This document shows positions 17,049-24,747 of a DNA stretch of 64,000 bases, piece after piece. This stretch comes from Actinomycetota bacterium (GTDB lineage: Bacteria; Actinomycetota; Acidimicrobiia; Acidimicrobiales; Ilumatobacteraceae): NCBI GenBank assembly GCA_016213625.1, contig JACQZZ010000048.1, positions 16,723-80,722 of the forward strand, written 5' to 3'. Numbering within the stretch: position 1 is the stretch's first letter; the number at the start of each line of letters is the position of its first letter. The translations under genes and the position numbers were made by a program. Under the pieces are notes generated by a model. The model was not told where the DNA came from and searched no databases. It saw only the letters and a program-made list of their open reading frames with translations.

Positions 17049-17594
17049 TCAGAGGACGGCCGGGCGACGGCGCTGCGCCAGCCCGATGAGGCGGATGGTG
17101 ACGGGGTAGACGGCGATCCCGACGAGGAGGGCCAACACCTTGGTGAAGACCGAGGTGGTGGCGTCGGAACCGGATCGGTACGCGTGGACCGCCGTGAGGA
17201 CGGTGGCGGGGATCGAGATCAGGTGCACGACGTGCCATGCCCTGCGGGGCAACCGGCGGCGGATGCGGGCCATGGACGGCACCACGACGATGACGAACAT
17301 CCAGAACGCGACGACGCCCCAGCCGATGGCCCAACCGATGGCGCCACTGGGGATGAACAGGTCGACGAGACCGATGCCCGTGTTCGTGTCGAGGAACGAG
17401 AACAGCATGTGCAGCCCGATGAACACCAGGGTGAGGCCGCCGAGCCAGTTGTGGAGGGCGAGCCACCAGTTCGGCTTCAGGCGGTTGCCGGTGTTGCGAG
17501 CGGAGAAGAACAATCCCCACACCAACGCCGCCACGGCGAGCACGGCAGCGACGATGCCGGTCGACCGGGTGAGGTGGTACCACCAGGAACTCAT
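17049..17594 (-). CDS. Ferric reductase-like transmembrane protein
   Basis: 181 residues with five to six hydrophobic helices and conserved histidines in helices 2-4: W-L-A-L-H-N-W-L-G-G, F-I-G-L-H-M-L-F and A-W-H-V-V-H-L-I-S-I, spaced as for heme ligands in the ferric reductase/NOX/YedZ membrane domain. It lacks the cytoplasmic FAD/NADPH domains of NOX enzymes, so electrons must come from another donor such as quinol. It is first in the operon with the FMN-binding protein and apbE, 18 bases upstream. The likely role is moving electrons across the membrane to the flavinylated partner. Confidence 0.85.
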   Translation of the reverse strand: MSSWWYHLTRSTGIVAAVLAVAALVWGLFFSARNTGNRLKPNWWLALHNWLGGLTLVFIGLHMLFSFLDTNTGIGLVDLFIPSGAIGWAIGWGVVAFWMFVIVVVPSMARIRRRLPRRAWHVVHLISIPATVLTAVHAYRSGSDATTSVFTKVLALLVGIAVYPVTIRLIGLAQRRRPAVL

Positions 17595-17651
17595 GGATCA
17601 CATGCTGACGGACCTGGTTGAAGTGCGTGTCGCGGAAAGGTGAGAGTTCTG

Positions 17652-19802
17652 TTAGAGCACCAGCCGGTTCGCTGCGGCCTCGATCTCGTCCTCGCTGAGC
17701 AGCACGAGCTTGGCGGCGTCACCCAGCGGAATGAAGCTGTCCTTGCTCGTCACCCGCGCCATCCGGCCCGTGTACCCGGCATCGACGAGCACCGAGAGCA
17801 CGCCTTCTGCCACTCCGCCCGAGCGACGTGTCTCGTCGACCACCAGGGTGCGTCCGGTGGCAGTGGCTTCCCGGACGATGTCGTCCACCGGCAGCGGGCT
17901 CACCCAGCGCAGGTCGACCACTCGGGCGAAGATACCCCGCGCCTGCAGCCGGCGAGCCACTCGCAACGACATCAGCAACCCGTTGCCGAAGGTGAGGATG
18001 GTGAGGTGGGCGCCGTCGCCGTAGGTGCGCGCCCGACCGATGGGCACGTGCACCAGCGGATCCGGCGCTGCCAACCAGAGCTTGTCGCCCGGCTCGAACA
18101 GGTCGGCGGTGTGATACCTGGCGATCGGCTCGACGAACACCCCCACCGTGCCGTCGACGTGCGCGGCGGCCACCATGGTGCGCAACATCGCCGCGGCGTC
18201 GTCGGGACGAGCGGGCACACCCACCACCACCCCCGGCAGGTCGCGCAGCACCGTCAGCGAGTCGTCGTTGTGGAAGTGCCCGCCGAATCCCTCCTGGTAC
18301 CCCAGGCCGGCGATGCGGACGACCATTCCGTTGCGGTACTGGCCGTTGGAGAAGAACGACAACGTGGCGGCCTCGCCACGCAGTTGGTCTTCCGCATTGT
18401 GCAGATACGCCAGGTACTCGATCTCGGCGATCGGCAGGAAACCGCTGACGGCGGCGCCGATGGCCAGGCCGAGAATCGCCGTTTCGTCGAGCAGGGTGTC
18501 GAACACCCGGGCGGCGCCGGCCTGGGCCAGCAACCCCTTGGTGACGCCGTACACGCCACCTTTGGCGGCCACGTCCTCGCCGAAGACGATGACGTCGGGG
18601 CGTTCGCGCAACAGGTCGGCGAGCGTGCTGTTCACGGCTTGCGCGAGGGTCAGGGGCGTCGATGCAGCGGTGGGGTCGGGCGTGACGCGCAGGGCCACCC
18701 GCGCCACATCGTCGGGCCGGCGAGGAGCCAGCGGCGCCATGACCTCGTCGGCGGTGGCCAACTGCGGCCGCTCGGCCACCCGACCGGCGGTGCGGTAGAC
18801 CAGGTCGCGCAGTTCGTCGTGGCGAGCCACCAGCTGATCCACGGTGCGACCGGCGGCCACCAGCCACGCGGCGGTGGCGGCGATGGGGTCCAACGCAGCA
18901 TCGGCGCGGATCTCCGCGGCCGTGCGGTAGGCAGCCTCCACGTCGGTGCCGGCGTGTCCGCCGTACCGAACCGTGCGCAGGTGCAGGAACACCGGCCGTC
19001 GCTGGGTGCGCACCCAGTCGCCCAGTTCCTCGGTGAGGCGCAACACTCCCGCCGGGTCGGTGCCATCGATCGCCTCGTAGCGCAGCCCCGGCCGGTCGCC
19101 GTACGCCGACCTGATCCAGCCACCGGGCGTGCGCACGCTGATGCCGAGACCGTTGTCCTCGCAGAGGAAGAGCAGCGGCAACGGCAACCGTTGATGTGCA
19201 CAGTGCAGCGCCGTGTTCACGGCACCGGTGGCCACCGAGTGGTTGGCCGACGCGTCGCCGAACGAGCACACCACGGCGGCGTCCTCCGGCCACGGCGATG
19301 GCACGCCGAGGCGCGCTGCACGGCCGATGGCGAACGCAACTCCGACGGCGCGGGGCAGGTGCGACGCGATGGTGGAGGTCTGTGGAATGACCGCCAGGTC
19401 GTGACGCCCGAACACCTTGTGGCGACCGCCGGAGATCGGCTCATCGGACGCAGCCACCACGCCGGCCAGGATGTCGCCGACGCCGTCGAGCCCTGCGCGG
19501 GCGAGGTAGAAGCCGCCGCTGCGGTAGTGCAGCAGTGCCGGGTCGGTGCGGCGGAGGCCCATCGCCACCGCGGCGTTGCTCTCGTGACCCGACGAACCGA
19601 TGGTGTAATACCCCTTGCCCTGGCCACGCAGCCAGCGGGCCGCGAGATCGGAGTGACGGCTCGCCACCTGCACGTCGAAGAGCTCGGACATCGTCGCCAC
19701 CGCCGGCGGGGGCGGGTTGGTGGGCGCAGGCGGCGCGACGCGGAGTGCGTCGAGGGCGGCGAGGAGCTGCGCTTCCAGCGCAGGACGGTCGGCGGGCGGC
19801 AC
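17652..19802 (-). CDS. Fused alpha-beta 2-oxo acid dehydrogenase E1
   Basis: Thiamine-diphosphate dehydrogenase with both E1 subunits on one 716-residue chain. The alpha half (about 1-340) has I-G-S-S-G-H-E-S, Y-R-S-G-G-F-Y, and the ThDP/Mg motif G-D-A-S at 182-185 with N196. The beta half (about 365-716) begins with T-L-A-Q-A-V-N-S-T-L, includes F-G-E-D-V-A-A-K-G-G-V-Y-G-V-T and ends with a transketolase C-terminal domain (V-D-L-R-W-V-S-P-L-P). It resembles branched-chain/acetoin-type E1. No E2 or E3 gene is in the window. The GTG at 19802 has CACACT 7 nt upstream; Met38 is an alternative. Confidence 0.9.
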   Translation of the reverse strand: MPPADRPALEAQLLAALDALRVAPPAPTNPPPPAVATMSELFDVQVASRHSDLAARWLRGQGKGYYTIGSSGHESNAAVAMGLRRTDPALLHYRSGGFYLARAGLDGVGDILAGVVAASDEPISGGRHKVFGRHDLAVIPQTSTIASHLPRAVGVAFAIGRAARLGVPSPWPEDAAVVCSFGDASANHSVATGAVNTALHCAHQRLPLPLLFLCEDNGLGISVRTPGGWIRSAYGDRPGLRYEAIDGTDPAGVLRLTEELGDWVRTQRRPVFLHLRTVRYGGHAGTDVEAAYRTAAEIRADAALDPIAATAAWLVAAGRTVDQLVARHDELRDLVYRTAGRVAERPQLATADEVMAPLAPRRPDDVARVALRVTPDPTAASTPLTLAQAVNSTLADLLRERPDVIVFGEDVAAKGGVYGVTKGLLAQAGAARVFDTLLDETAILGLAIGAAVSGFLPIAEIEYLAYLHNAEDQLRGEAATLSFFSNGQYRNGMVVRIAGLGYQEGFGGHFHNDDSLTVLRDLPGVVVGVPARPDDAAAMLRTMVAAAHVDGTVGVFVEPIARYHTADLFEPGDKLWLAAPDPLVHVPIGRARTYGDGAHLTILTFGNGLLMSLRVARRLQARGIFARVVDLRWVSPLPVDDIVREATATGRTLVVDETRRSGGVAEGVLSVLVDAGYTGRMARVTSKDSFIPLGDAAKLVLLSEDEIEAAANRLVL

Positions 19803-19833
19803 GCTGTTCAGTGTGGCAGACCGCCACAGGGCG

Positions 19834-20343
19834 TCACACGTCGATGCGGTAGCGCACCACGAGCGGATCGCCGCTGCGCTGGATGACCGCTCGGTAGCGG
19901 TTGACGAGCGTGCGCATGCCGGTGTTCTCGCGCAGCACGTCGGCGATGATGCGCCGCACTCCCCGCTTGCGGGCGAGCGCGAGCAGCGAGTCCATCAGGC
20001 GAGTGCCCACGCCCATGCCCTGGTACGCGTCGATCACCGTGACCGACAGCTCCGGCGGTCCCTCGGGGCTGGCCATCCACCGGGCGACGCCGATCGGCTT
20101 GCCATCGGGATGGTCGGGGCGCGCCAGCGCCGCATCGAAGGCCACGACCGCTGCGTTGCGGAAGCCGTCGACGTCGGCGAGTCGCTCACGCACGTTCTCC
20201 GGCAGCTCGCGCACCGCGGTGAAGAAGCGGAGATGGCGCGACTCGGCCGACAGCTCTTGGAAGGCTTCGTCGAAGTACCGCTCGAAGTCTCCGGGCACCG
20301 CTTCGCGGGTGACGATGGCAGGGATGTGGTCGATGGGCTCCAT
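19834..20343 (-). CDS. GNAT-family N-acetyltransferase (Pat-like)
   Basis: 169 residues with a GNAT fold related to the acetyltransferase domain of Pat/YfiQ lysine acetylases: P-G-D-F-E-R-Y-F-D near the start, L-R-F-F early, then V-I-D-A-Y-Q-G-M-G-V-G-T-R-L-M as the acetyl-CoA loop. There is no cyclic-nucleotide or CoA-ligase domain attached. I chose the ATG at 20343; a GTG at 20382 would add 13 poorly conserved residues. It follows the E1 gene on the chromosome but is transcribed before it, with about 30 bases between, so the two could share a message. Substrate unknown. Confidence 0.78.
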   Translation of the reverse strand: MEPIDHIPAIVTREAVPGDFERYFDEAFQELSAESRHLRFFTAVRELPENVRERLADVDGFRNAAVVAFDAALARPDHPDGKPIGVARWMASPEGPPELSVTVIDAYQGMGVGTRLMDSLLALARKRGVRRIIADVLRENTGMRTLVNRYRAVIQRSGDPLVVRYRIDV

Positions 20344-20463
20344 GATGCCCGACCGCCGATCGCTCGGGGCGGGGTGCGACACACGCCACCCCGGTCACCC
20401 GTCACAGCACCGGGCCGCCCGGCAGAATCTGGCATCCAGGGGAATAAACGTTGCGACTCCAAC

Positions 20464-20469
20464 TATTGT
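20464..20469 (+). promoter_or_regulatory. -10 box TATTGT, leaderless start
   Basis: TATTGT ends 8 nt before the ATG at 20478; the intervening bases carry no Shine-Dalgarno. It favours this ATG over an in-frame start at 20451. Confidence 0.45.
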
Positions 20470-20477
20470 GTTCCTCC

Positions 20478-20870
20478 ATGACCATTCCCCCCTCCCACAT
20501 CGACCTGCTCTCCTCCACCGCACTCGCCCACGTGGCCACCATCGGTCCCGACGGCGCCCCCCAGAACAACCCGGTGTGGTTCGGCTGGGACGGCACCCAC
20601 GTGCTGTTCAGCCAGACCACCGGTCGCCAGAAGTACCGCAACCTCCAGAAGTCGCCCGCCGTTGCCCTGTCGATCGTCGACAACGCCAACCCGTACCGCT
20701 ACCTCGAGGTGCGCGGCACCGTGGCCGAGATCGTCGACGATCCCGACAACGCGTTCATCAACTCGATGGCCAAGAAGTACATGGGCGAGGACGTCTACCC
20801 GTGGCACCAGCCCGGCGACCACCGCGTCGTCGTCAAGGTGCTGCCGGCGAAGACCACCCAGATGGGCTGA
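20478..20870 (+). CDS. PPOX-class F420-dependent oxidoreductase
   Basis: A 130-residue split-barrel flavin/F420 protein. L-A-H-V-A-T-I-G-P-D-G-A-P-Q-N-N-P-V-W-F and the T-G-R-Q-K-Y-R-N-L segment match actinobacterial PPOX-fold enzymes of the Rv1155/DDN neighbourhood, which bind F420 with basic residues after the second strand. Substrate unknown. It faces the FAD monooxygenase gene tail-to-tail: its TGA directly abuts the other gene's stop, making TGATCA. Confidence 0.85.
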   Translation: MTIPPSHIDLLSSTALAHVATIGPDGAPQNNPVWFGWDGTHVLFSQTTGRQKYRNLQKSPAVALSIVDNANPYRYLEVRGTVAEIVDDPDNAFINSMAKKYMGEDVYPWHQPGDHRVVVKVLPAKTTQMG

Positions 20871-22112
20871 TCACCGTCGCTCGGTCGCCTCGACCGAGCG
20901 GAGATCGAAGCCGGCCGTCTGCCGGTACGTCGCCGCGATGCCTTCCAACTCGCCGGGCGCGAACACGTCGGCGACATCGTCGAAGCCCCCGGGGGCTCGA
21001 TCCTCCGCGAGATCGAGCACCCGCTCGGGCCCGTGCTGGCGGTTCGACCGCACGATCTGCGCCGTCTTCGGACGGCGATCGTCGTCGTACCGCAGCAGTG
21101 CGTCCTCCACTCCGCCCGTCGACAACTCATCGGCGAGCGTCAACGCATCGATGATCGCCTGCGACGCACCGTTCGACCCGATGGGGTACATCGGGTGCGC
21201 GGCGTCGCCGAGCAGGGTGACCCGGCCGTGTGTCCATCGGGGCAGCGGGTCGCGATCCACCATCGGGAACTCGAACGTGGCCTCCGCCGCGCGGCACATG
21301 GCCGGAATGTCCAGCCAGTCGAACACCCAGTCGTCGAACCGGGGAAGGAAGTCGGCCAGGTCACCTCGACGGTTCCAGTCCTCGCGCTGGGCCAACCCGA
21401 CGTCGGTGCGGTCGAGTTCGGCGATCCAGTTCACCGTCACCTTGCCGTCGTCACCCACCTCGGTGAGCGGGTAGGCGACGAACTTGTGCGGCCGGTGGCC
21501 CGCCATGAACATCGACCGCCCCGTGAGGAACGGCTGCCAACGAGTGACCGCCCGCCAGAGCACGTTGCCCGACCACTGCGGCAGTCCTTCGTCGGGATGG
21601 AACGCGGATCGCACGGTGGAGTGAATGCCGTCGGCACCGACCAACACGTCGGCCTCGTCGGTCACTGCGGTGTCGGTGCGCCGGTCCACGAGTTCCACCC
21701 GCACCCGACGTCCGTCGTCGACGAAGGAGCGCAACGCGTGCCCGGTGCGCACGGCGTCGTCACCCAGCCGACGGCGGGTCTCGGCGAGCAGCGCCATGTG
21801 GAACTGCCCGCGATGCACCGACAACTGCGGCACCGGGTAACCCGCGGCCAGGCCCCGCGGCTCGCGCCAGATGAGTTGACCATGGCGATTGAAGAAGCAC
21901 AGCTCGGCGGTGGCCACACCGAGCGGCAGCAGTTGGTCCATCAGGTCCAGACGGTGCAGTTGCGCCATCGCGTGCGGCAGCACGTTGATGCCCACGCCGA
22001 GCGGCTGCAGTTCGGTGACCGCCTCGTACACCTGCACGTCGATCCCCTTGGCGTGCAGCGCCATCGCGGCGGTGAGCCCTCCGATGCCGCCCCCTGCGAT
22101 GACCACTCTCAT
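20871..22112 (-). CDS. FAD-dependent aromatic hydroxylase-like monooxygenase
   Basis: 413-residue flavoprotein monooxygenase of the PhzS/salicylate hydroxylase type. The dinucleotide site V-V-I-A-G-G-G-I-G-G-L-T is at the N-terminus, V-L-V-G-A-D-G-I-H-S-T-V-R (DG motif) at about 155-167 and L-L-G-D-A-A-H-P-M-Y-P-I-G (GD motif) at about 305. These proteins use FAD and NAD(P)H to hydroxylate aromatic or heteroaromatic substrates. It is monocistronic, with TACGAT 6 nt before the ATG. No biosynthetic cluster surrounds it, so it may be catabolic. Confidence 0.9.
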   Translation of the reverse strand: MRVVIAGGGIGGLTAAMALHAKGIDVQVYEAVTELQPLGVGINVLPHAMAQLHRLDLMDQLLPLGVATAELCFFNRHGQLIWREPRGLAAGYPVPQLSVHRGQFHMALLAETRRRLGDDAVRTGHALRSFVDDGRRVRVELVDRRTDTAVTDEADVLVGADGIHSTVRSAFHPDEGLPQWSGNVLWRAVTRWQPFLTGRSMFMAGHRPHKFVAYPLTEVGDDGKVTVNWIAELDRTDVGLAQREDWNRRGDLADFLPRFDDWVFDWLDIPAMCRAAEATFEFPMVDRDPLPRWTHGRVTLLGDAAHPMYPIGSNGASQAIIDALTLADELSTGGVEDALLRYDDDRRPKTAQIVRSNRQHGPERVLDLAEDRAPGGFDDVADVFAPGELEGIAATYRQTAGFDLRSVEATERR

Positions 22113-22118
22113 GTGGCG

Positions 22119-22124
22119 ATCGTA
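22119..22124 (-). promoter_or_regulatory. -10 box TACGAT, leaderless start
   Basis: Minus-strand TACGAT ends 6 nt before the ATG of the monooxygenase; no Shine-Dalgarno. Confidence 0.5.
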
Positions 22125-22187
22125 GAACGCGTCGATGCCGTGGAGGACACCTCGGGAATCGACCGGAGCGAAGCGGCCCTGCCCCCG

Positions 22188-22193
22188 TAGGGT
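22188..22193 (+). promoter_or_regulatory. -10 box TAGGGT, leaderless start
   Basis: TAGGGT ends 8 nt before the GTG at 22202 of the MFS transporter gene, with no ribosome-binding site. Confidence 0.4.
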
Positions 22194-22201
22194 GGCTGCT
22201 C

Positions 22202-23452
22202 GTGGCAGTGACGGAACCAGCGACCGGGCTCGAGAACTCGGAGGCCCGACCGAAGGGCGTGGCCACCGGGCGCGAGTTCATCGCCCTGGTCACCGCACTG
22301 ATGGCGACGTCGGCCCTCGGCATCGATCTGATGCTGCCCGCGTTCCCCGACATGCGCGAACAGTTCGGCATGCCCGCCGACAGCACGCAGGTGACGTGGA
22401 TCGTCACCGCCTACTTCCTGGGCATGGCGGCCGGGCCATGGATGTACGGACCGGCATCCGATCGTTTCGGCCGGCGAACGCCGCTGCTGGCCGGGCTGGC
22501 GCTGTACGCCGTGGCCGCCACGACTGCGGCGCTGGCGCCCACCTGGGAACTCATCGTCATCTCCCGCTTCGTGTGGGGCCTCGGTGCGGCCGGTCCACGA
22601 TCGCTGAGCGTGGCCATGATCCGCGACCGCCACGAGGGCGACACCATGGCCCGCCTGATGTCGATGATCATGGCCGTCTTCCTGCTGGTGCCCATCGCCG
22701 CCCCAGGCGTGGGCGCCAGCCTCATCGCGATCTTCCCATGGCGCGTGGTGTTCTGGTTCCCGGCCCTTGCGGCCGTGGTGCTGATGGTGTGGTCGCGTCG
22801 ACTCCCGGAGACCCTGGATGTCGACAAGCGGCGGCCGTTCACCTGGCGATCGGTCGCCGATGCGGGAAAGGAAGTGATCACGCATCGTCAGACCATGGGG
22901 CTCACCATCGCGATGACGTTCCTGTTCGGCATCATGACGGTGTACCTCGCCGGGTCCGAGATCATCCTCGGCGACGTGTACGGCTACAGCAGCTGGTTCC
23001 CCGTGTTCTTCGCGGGGGTGGCCGTGCTGCTGGCCATCAACTCGCTGAACAACGCCCGCATGGTGCAGCGGCTCGGCGTCACACGGCTCCTGCGCCGCAC
23101 CACCCTCATCGGCATGGCGGCTGCGGGGGCACTGTTCGGTGTGTCGTTCCTGCACGACGGGGTGCCGGACTTCTGGCTGTTCACACTGTTCGTGTGCCTG
23201 GTGATTCCTGCGGTGCAGGGCCTCTCGCCCAACTGCAACGCGGCAGCGATGACGCCGCTCCCCCACGTGGCCGGCACCGCGTCGGCCATCATCGCCACCA
23301 TCACGTCGGCCGGTGGCGCGATCCTCGGCGCGGTCGCGAGCGGCGCATTCGACGGCACCGTGCATCCGTTCGCGACGTACATCCTCGGCTACCTCGCGGT
23401 GGCGACCGTGCTCATCTGGTGGGCCACCGCTCGAGGGCGCTCATCGCACTGA
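22202..23452 (+). CDS. MFS multidrug exporter, Bcr/CflA type
   Basis: 416 residues with 12 hydrophobic helices. The first helix carries A-L-G-I-D-L-M-L-P-A-F-P-D-M, the Asp-containing signature of the DHA1 Bcr/CflA drug exporters, and loop 2-3 has the MFS motif A-S-D-R-F-G-R-R-T. The C-terminal half ends V-A-G-T-A-S-A-I-I-A-T-I-T-S-A-G, as in Bcr. Likely a proton-driven exporter of antibiotics or sulfonamide-like compounds. It is a single gene in a divergent pair with the FAD monooxygenase, which suggests but does not prove a shared compound. Confidence 0.9.
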   Translation: MAVTEPATGLENSEARPKGVATGREFIALVTALMATSALGIDLMLPAFPDMREQFGMPADSTQVTWIVTAYFLGMAAGPWMYGPASDRFGRRTPLLAGLALYAVAATTAALAPTWELIVISRFVWGLGAAGPRSLSVAMIRDRHEGDTMARLMSMIMAVFLLVPIAAPGVGASLIAIFPWRVVFWFPALAAVVLMVWSRRLPETLDVDKRRPFTWRSVADAGKEVITHRQTMGLTIAMTFLFGIMTVYLAGSEIILGDVYGYSSWFPVFFAGVAVLLAINSLNNARMVQRLGVTRLLRRTTLIGMAAAGALFGVSFLHDGVPDFWLFTLFVCLVIPAVQGLSPNCNAAAMTPLPHVAGTASAIIATITSAGGAILGAVASGAFDGTVHPFATYILGYLAVATVLIWWATARGRSSH

Positions 23453-23465
23453 CCGCACCGGCGCG

Positions 23466-24179
23466 TCATCGTCGCCGGGAGCGCTCCGACAGTTGTTGCA
23501 CCGATGGCTCGCCCGGACCATGCCAGGAGAACCGGAAGCGGGCACCGCGACGAACGTGGTTCACGGTGGCGGGACGAAAGCACGCGACCGCCTCACCGCC
23601 GGGATGTCGAACGGCCGGGTACACCACCCCCAGCGAGCCCGACTCGACCAGGTCGAGCGCCAGCGCCTGACTGCGCTCGTACGACGCAGGATGCAGACAA
23701 GCACGTGCTCGCCGATCGCCGGTGCCGCGCAGGTCGTGGAAGTGGCCGTGCAGATCGGAGAGGAAGTCGGCGTAGTCGAGCTGCAGGTCGAACCAGCCGG
23801 TCTCGTGCAGTTCCACACTGCGGTGAAACGCCACTTCGGCGATGGACGTGGCGACATCGCGCCCGGCGTACCATGCGCCGCGGTGCGGACCGTTGAAGCG
23901 GGACCCCTGAGGCTGCGGGTAGCAGAACGCGGCGTTGACGACCTCCCACTCCGGAACGCCGAAGACGAGTTCGTCGGCATGGATGCCACTGGGCACTGCC
24001 CCCTGCTGCACCAGCACTCGGCGGCTGGTGGCCTGCGCGAGCGCGGTGAGCAACGCGACGTCGTCACCCTGCGCCAGTGATGCGAGCACCGGCGTGGCCG
24101 AGTGTGCGTAGGCATCGGGGATGAGGCGATGTGTGTCGTCCCATCGCAGTTCGGCCAACGGTGGCCACGAACGGCTCAT
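23466..24179 (-). CDS. RES-domain toxin of a type II toxin-antitoxin pair
   Basis: 237 residues with a RES domain, related in fold to ADP-ribosyltransferases; characterised members (MbcT, Res) deplete NAD+. The conserved block R-F-N-G-P-H-R-G-A-W-Y-A-G with A-I-A-E-V-A-F-H-type helix (here T-S-I-A-E-V-A-F-H) is at about 95-120, and V-V-Y-P-A-V-R-H-P-G-G-E near 192-203 supplies the third motif. It extends about 75 residues before the domain, longer than minimal RES toxins. The ATG overlaps the antitoxin stop by four bases. Toxic activity is inferred from family and gene arrangement. Confidence 0.87.
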   Translation of the reverse strand: MSRSWPPLAELRWDDTHRLIPDAYAHSATPVLASLAQGDDVALLTALAQATSRRVLVQQGAVPSGIHADELVFGVPEWEVVNAAFCYPQPQGSRFNGPHRGAWYAGRDVATSIAEVAFHRSVELHETGWFDLQLDYADFLSDLHGHFHDLRGTGDRRARACLHPASYERSQALALDLVESGSLGVVYPAVRHPGGEAVACFRPATVNHVRRGARFRFSWHGPGEPSVQQLSERSRRR

Positions 24180-24619
24180 GCGCCGCCGCGTCGGGCGTCG
24201 AGCAACGACCGCACGTGGTCCATCGCGGTGATGCCGCCGGCGAGCAGGATGTCGAGCGGGCGCTGCCCGCCGAACAGCACATTGGTGTTGGTGCGGGTGA
24301 CCCACTGGTCGGCGAGGGGACTGTTCGGGTACAGCACGTGGAGCGCCGAGTAGATGCCCAGCAGGTACGACACCCGTGTCAACCGATCGACGCCCAGGTC
24401 GCGCGGTGGGCGCTTCACCCACGCGTGCCAGGTGCTGGGCGGCACGCCACCGAGCAGTGTGCAGAGTTGTTCGATGGTGAGCCCCCACGCCTGCGCGAGC
24501 GAACCCATGCTGCGCACCGCCGCGCCGGACAACCGCACCCGCTCGGCGGGGCGCTGCAGATCCACCCACGGCGAGTGCTCGAAGCGACTCACCGGGTACC
24601 GCACTGCTGCGAGGGTCAT
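24176..24619 (-). CDS. Xre/MbcA/ParS-type antitoxin
   Basis: 147 residues. The middle has a helix-turn-helix-like region (A-Q-A-W-G-L-T-I-E-Q-L-C-T-L-L-G-G) and the C-terminus has the DUF2384 toxin-binding domain with L-F-G-G-Q-R-P-L-D-I-L-L-A-G-G. Both are standard for antitoxins paired with RES toxins. The ATG at 24619 is set by AAGGAG at 7 bases; an upstream in-frame reading to 24730 would run through the operator. Antitoxin first, toxin second with ATGA overlap is the usual order. It probably represses its own promoter through the palindromes at 24646-24672. Confidence 0.88.
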   Translation of the reverse strand: MTLAAVRYPVSRFEHSPWVDLQRPAERVRLSGAAVRSMGSLAQAWGLTIEQLCTLLGGVPPSTWHAWVKRPPRDLGVDRLTRVSYLLGIYSALHVLYPNSPLADQWVTRTNTNVLFGGQRPLDILLAGGITAMDHVRSLLDARRGGA

Positions 24620-24645
24620 GGAAGGCTCCTTCCCGTGGTCGATTT

Positions 24646-24672
24646 CTGGAGACAGTGTACTCCAGATCTGGA
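24646..24672. promoter_or_regulatory. Palindromic operator of the RES-Xre pair
   Basis: CTGGAG-N8-CTCCAG (24646-24665) overlaps a perfect 12-bp palindrome TCCAGATCTGGA (24661-24672), about 27 bases upstream of the antitoxin ATG. A minus-strand TACACT lies inside the first dyad and could be the -10 box, so binding would block transcription. Autoregulation is inferred. Confidence 0.6.
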
Positions 24673-24747
24673 TCATTGCGATCGGCCGCGCCGAACGGGG
24701 ACGTACGCCCCTAGCCCCACCACCCACCAACGGCGCATGGTGAAGTC

